Assembly: GCA_963843465.1 (NCBI GenBank)
Contig: CAWJKP010000003.1
Location: forward strand, 620,001 to 684,000
Reading direction: 5' to 3'
Length of the DNA stretch: 64,000 nucleotides
Source: CAWJKP01 sp963843465
Lineage (GTDB): Bacteria; Planctomycetota; Planctomycetia; Pirellulales; Thermoguttaceae
Below are positions 61,163 to 64,000 of the stretch, in pieces (position 1 is the stretch's first letter; every line of letters starts with the position of its first letter). A program made the position numbers and the translations under genes. The notes beneath the pieces were generated by a model. It was not told the DNA's origin and searched no databases. It was given only the letters and a program-made list of their open reading frames with translations.

Positions 61163-61746
61163 CCCATCACCCCCTTCGCTCGACCGATTTTCACCGGCTT
61201 CCTCGCTATTATGGGGTGATCCGACTTCTCTCCAGGCATCGAGCCCGCGTCGTTGCCTCCTTGGGCTCTACCGCAAGGCGGACCAGGAGAGATCTCTTGG
61301 GGTAAGGATGAACAACTTCCCGCCGCCTCCGTCCCCAATACTGTCCTGCCACGGTTGGATATTGGGCGTCGCGTTGCCGAGCACGCTTGCCCAGACAGGC
61401 CAGCCTTACGGGGCTTCACTTGCGTTCGGTGCTGCGGTTCGCCTCGGGCTTCCATCCCACACGCCCTTGCGGGGAAGGCCTCGGCTGTCCAAAGCCAGCT
61501 TCGACCTCGTGCAGTTGCCTCCGGCTCATGGTTGCCTCCAACAGGCTCCATAAAGGACTTGCACCTCCGGTCATTCATCCATGCCCAACGCACCCAGTCG
61601 GGCTACGCCCTCCTTCCGTTCCGCCCGCCACCGCCTCTTCCATTCCCAACATCCTTGCTTTCTCCATCCTTTCACCACCTCCTTGCCCTCTACTGTAATA
61701 ACCAACGAGGCAGTTGTCTCACCTATTATTGGCACGGAGGGCTGTG

Positions 61747-62271
61747 TTGCCCACGCTACGCGATGCCGACGACCGCAATCGGCTGGCATCCCTGCGGAAC
61801 GGTTGGACGAACTACATCGCTGCCTGCTTGCGGAACGCTGGCTTTCGTGAGCAGGGCGACCTTGAAGAGCGCATCCATGATGTTGTGGTCAAATTGTTGG
61901 TTTCCCCAGGCGGCATGAGTTCCGAAGACCTGCCTGCCCCCTCCGAGCCGAACCATGATCCAAAGCTGATAAATCGCTTCAGGGCAATGCTGCAATCCCG
62001 ACTGGGCGATTTGGCGGTCGCAATCTTCGACGCTCGCCTGGAAGGCCATGAGACGAAGAGCCTCGTTGGCCTGCCAGAGTTGGGCCGTCCAGGTCGTTGG
62101 GTCGTGAAGCGAGTCGTCCAACAGATCAAGACCGCCGCCCGTGATTACGCCCAAGCATTGGGCGATACCGACTTTCTCTGGCAGGTGGAAAGACTTTTGG
62201 ATGCGGAGGCGGCGACCGTTGCCCGAAGGACGGCGACGACCCAACAACGGCGAGTAGCGGTGGGGGCGTAA
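61747..62271 (+). CDS. Hypothetical protein, helical
   Basis: A roughly 174-residue protein reading LRDADDRNRLASLRNGWTNY, IAACLRNAGFREQGDLEERI, HDVVVKLLVSPG and later VVKRVVQQIKTAARDYAQAL. The helical pattern with WTNYIAACLRNAGF faintly recalls sigma-70 region 2-like proteins. A TTG at 61747 is 6 bases after GGAGG; GTG at 61744 is an alternative. Family not established. Confidence 0.5.
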   Translation: MPTLRDADDRNRLASLRNGWTNYIAACLRNAGFREQGDLEERIHDVVVKLLVSPGGMSSEDLPAPSEPNHDPKLINRFRAMLQSRLGDLAVAIFDARLEGHETKSLVGLPELGRPGRWVVKRVVQQIKTAARDYAQALGDTDFLWQVERLLDAEAATVARRTATTQQRRVAVGA

Positions 62272-62408
62272 GCAACTGGCCGTCACCAATCTCACACGGA
62301 GGAAGACGAAACCCGCCAAGTCGGCCAGGCAGGGGACTGATGACGCCGCCAGTACCAATGACCAAGGCCGCCTTGATATAATGGACGTGCCGACACAAGG
62401 AGACGCGA

Positions 62409-63107
62409 TTGGGCCTGACGATCCACTACAGCCTGAAATCCGATGCCCCTGGCCCCGAGCAGGCGAGGCAACAGGTTCAGCAGCTCCGGCAGGCGGCTCT
62501 TGACCTTGCCATGACCGAGGTTGACGACGTTGTGGAGTTCTTCGGCCCCGCCTGCAATTTCCAGACTGCCGAAGATGAATCGCACCGCTGGCTTCTCGTC
62601 CAGGCACGCCGCATGGTTTCCATTGGCGACACATACGATCTGGTCGTGCCGATACACGTTATCGCCTTTTCAACTTGGCCCGGCGAGGGGTGCGAGGTCG
62701 CCAACTTCGGCCTCGCTCTTTACCCTGATGGAAACGGGGCGCTGGCCACGAGCCTCAACGGTTGGTTGTGGCAGTCGTTCTGCAAGACTCAATACGCCAG
62801 CAACCCTGACGACGGCGGGATCGCCAACTTCGTCCGATGCCACACCACGGTAGTTCGGCTGCTGGACCGTGCCAAGGCGCTGGGCATCCTTGAATCCGTC
62901 AAGGACGAGAGCCACTACTGGGAGAACAGGGACGTGAAAGCCCTGGTGGAAACGGTCGGCCACTGGAACCGCCATATCGCCGGGATCGTCGGGCAGTTCA
63001 AGGACCAGATCGGCGGCGACTTCGCCGCTCCCATCACCGAATTTCCCAACTTTGAGCACCTGGAGGCGGATGGCCGGAAGGAAAAGGAGCGTAATCCGCA
63101 CCCCTGA
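62409..63107 (+). CDS. Hypothetical protein with a decayed paralogue in window
   Basis: A 232-residue soluble protein (LTIHYSLKSDAPGPEQARQQ; TYDLVVPIHVIAFSTWPGEG; GWLWQSFCKTQYASNP; HYWENRDVKALVETVGHWNR). TTG at 62409 has AAGGAG 7 bases upstream. Unknown family, but a fragment of a relative at 50883-51091 shows it belongs to a gene family in this genome. Confidence 0.65.
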   Translation: MGLTIHYSLKSDAPGPEQARQQVQQLRQAALDLAMTEVDDVVEFFGPACNFQTAEDESHRWLLVQARRMVSIGDTYDLVVPIHVIAFSTWPGEGCEVANFGLALYPDGNGALATSLNGWLWQSFCKTQYASNPDDGGIANFVRCHTTVVRLLDRAKALGILESVKDESHYWENRDVKALVETVGHWNRHIAGIVGQFKDQIGGDFAAPITEFPNFEHLEADGRKEKERNPHP

Positions 63108-63125
63108 GAAACCAGAGGCCGACAG

Positions 63126-63266
63126 GTGTCCAGATGGTTGTGGTTGCCCAACTGCGGTGAAAACCGGCAGGATTGGCCCGTATGGGATGAGAACGAGCGG
63201 CTTCACTGTGCGACCTGCGGCCACGTCTATGACCCGACCGATCCTCTTCCGGCAGCCACATCGTGA
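63126..63266 (+). CDS. Micro-gene with CxxC zinc-ribbon
   Basis: A 46-residue frame from GTG 63126: WLWLPNCGENRQDWPVWDEN, then LHCATCGHVYDPTDP. Three or four cysteines suggest half of a zinc ribbon. It begins 18 bases after the 62409 gene, and its stop coincides with the junction to the ISAs1 remnant, so it could be truncated. No strong ribosome-binding site. Confidence 0.4.
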   Translation: MSRWLWLPNCGENRQDWPVWDENERLHCATCGHVYDPTDPLPAATS

Positions 63267-63552
63267 AACAGGCTTGAAAGGCATCCGGCTTCAAGGTGGC
63301 CAAAACACGTCGGAAGACATCTTTCTGCGGAATGCCATGCGGAAGGTCCAGCAACTTCAACAAGACCTCGGACTGCATATTGGCCCACTTGGCGATGGCC
63401 GTTGGTCCGTTGGCTCCGGCCAGCACTGCCATGATCGCAATGACGACCACACTGTCGAGCGGATGCAGCAAGTTCACCGACGATCGCGGATCTTCCAGCT
63501 GTTTGAAATGCCGCAAGATTTCCTTCACACCCATCCGCACACAACTGGCCAT
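63267..63552 (-). pseudogene. ISAs1-family transposase, 5' fragment
   Basis: Reads ILRHFKQLEDPRSSVNLLHP, VVVIAIMAVLAGANGPTAIA, LLDLPHGIPQKDVFRRVLAT and ends PDAFQACFTMWL, the N-terminal domain of ISAs1 transposases (DDE_Tnp_1-assoc). Sequence after 63267 is unrelated, so the catalytic DDE part is missing. Confidence 0.85.
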
Positions 63553-63603
63553 CGCTCGTCCTCCATGTTCGATACAGAACCGAAGCCCACGGACGATGGT
63601 TTA

Positions 63604-63912
63604 CTACAACACAGGCGAAAGCGCAAGTCCTCCTATATCGCCAAAACTACGCAGAGTGCGCGCGGGCCCTGCCCCCGCCACCTCCTTCTCCGGCATCGCC
63701 GCGATCTTCCTGGCAATCGCCTCCAACCGCTCATGGTCCTGCGCAGCAGGACCATGAGCCCCCGGAACCCGACCGCCCCCAGATTTGAACGAACCTAGCA
63801 GTTCCAACAACGCGGGCGTCGGGCGCAGTTCGGCGGTCTTGCCAGTGCGGGTGTTCCTGACCCGCACTACGATCTGCTCGGCCTGCACCAAAGTAAGCGT
63901 CCGTTTGCCCAT
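63604..63912 (-). CDS. Hypothetical protein at right window edge
   Basis: A 102-residue protein starting MGKRTLTLVQAEQIVVRVRN with a strand pair and a helix (GKTAELRPTPALLELLGSFK), later GPAAQDHERLEAIARKIAAM. Unknown family; no neighbour gives a clue. Confidence 0.45.
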   Translation of the reverse strand: MGKRTLTLVQAEQIVVRVRNTRTGKTAELRPTPALLELLGSFKSGGGRVPGAHGPAAQDHERLEAIARKIAAMPEKEVAGAGPARTLRSFGDIGGLALSPVL

Positions 63913-64000
63913 CGTGGCCCCGGTCGCCACCTGGATGCCGTCCAGGAAGCAGGATTGGGCGGCTTCGCAAACGGGCCTTCGCACGTCACCCCGACGTCGA

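Larger units (their letters stand above)
59601..61720 (-). mobile_element. Group II intron with reverse transcriptase
   Basis: About 2.1 kb on the minus strand: ribozyme 5' domains (about 61165-61720, including GGGCAAGGAGGTGGTGAAAG as in the 47816 fragment), the reverse transcriptase gene in domain IV, domain V at 59641-59672 and a GC-rich domain VI hairpin ending CTACTCGAC at 59601. It is inserted at the 5' end of IS3-type OrfA. The exact 5' boundary is uncertain; GTGCG is not obvious. Confidence 0.75.

Noticed and set aside
61159..61593. 144-residue frame upstream of the reverse transcriptase
   Set aside because: Lies in the ribozyme domains of the group II intron; no protein family resemblance.

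Overview
High-GC bacterial DNA, most likely from a planctomycete (phylum Planctomycetota). The pointers are a hopanoid-type squalene-hopene cyclase next to a DUF116/polyprenyl synthase fusion, secreted beta-helix and PQQ-propeller proteins, DUF1080 plus WD40 proteins, and intergenic regions full of palindromic repeats and 7-bp tandem repeats. No rRNA is present, so this placement is an inference from gene content.

Layout. 1-4645: minus-strand gas vesicle operon (gvpA, coiled-coil protein, gvpN, small coiled protein, gvpO, zinc-ribbon protein, GvpF/L, gvpG, GvpJ/S-like), running off the left edge. 5433-11987: regulatory block with two NtrC-like receiver-AAA-Fis proteins that lack the sigma54 GAFTGA loop, an isolated histidine-kinase dimerisation domain, a lone receiver and a receiver-GGDEF diguanylate cyclase; probably controls buoyancy or lifestyle. 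12314-20867: housekeeping genes (Fe superoxide dismutase, secreted trypsin-like protease, toxin-antitoxin pair, FAD oxidoreductase, FliN/SPOA protein, PabA/TrpG amidotransferase, Lnt).

20891-33295: a tRNA-His gene carries a 12.4-kb integrated element bounded by a 63-bp direct repeat. It has a P4-type integrase, excisionase-like HTH protein, AEP primase, RepA-like helicase, an iteron-like origin candidate, a P27-family terminase small subunit, a PLD-like protein and a small membrane protein, but no large terminase, portal, capsid or tail genes. This is the architecture of a phage-inducible satellite (PICI-like) and is the main discovery candidate. A remnant of a second, related element follows it (33285-34558).

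34718-36152: decayed secreted PQQ propeller. 36356-43315: six-gene minus-strand terpenoid/hopanoid operon (ferredoxin, tiny acidic protein, B12-type radical SAM protein, squalene-hopene cyclase, DUF116-polyprenyl synthase, prenyltransferase-beta-like protein). 43929-46985: multi-PAS NarL-type histidine kinase. 47440-56010: group II intron fragment, two secreted pectate-lyase-like beta-helix proteins, and decayed DUF1080/WD40 genes. 56011-61720: nested mobile elements (IS66 remnant, an IS3-type element, a group II intron). 61747-63912: hypothetical genes and an ISAs1 remnant.

Several otherwise sound genes (both NtrC-like regulators, the polyprenyl synthase, the prenyltransferase) carry frameshifts in CG-repeat tracts, often explained by loss of one CG dinucleotide. 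These may be sequence errors rather than real lesions and should be checked against reads before the genes are called broken.
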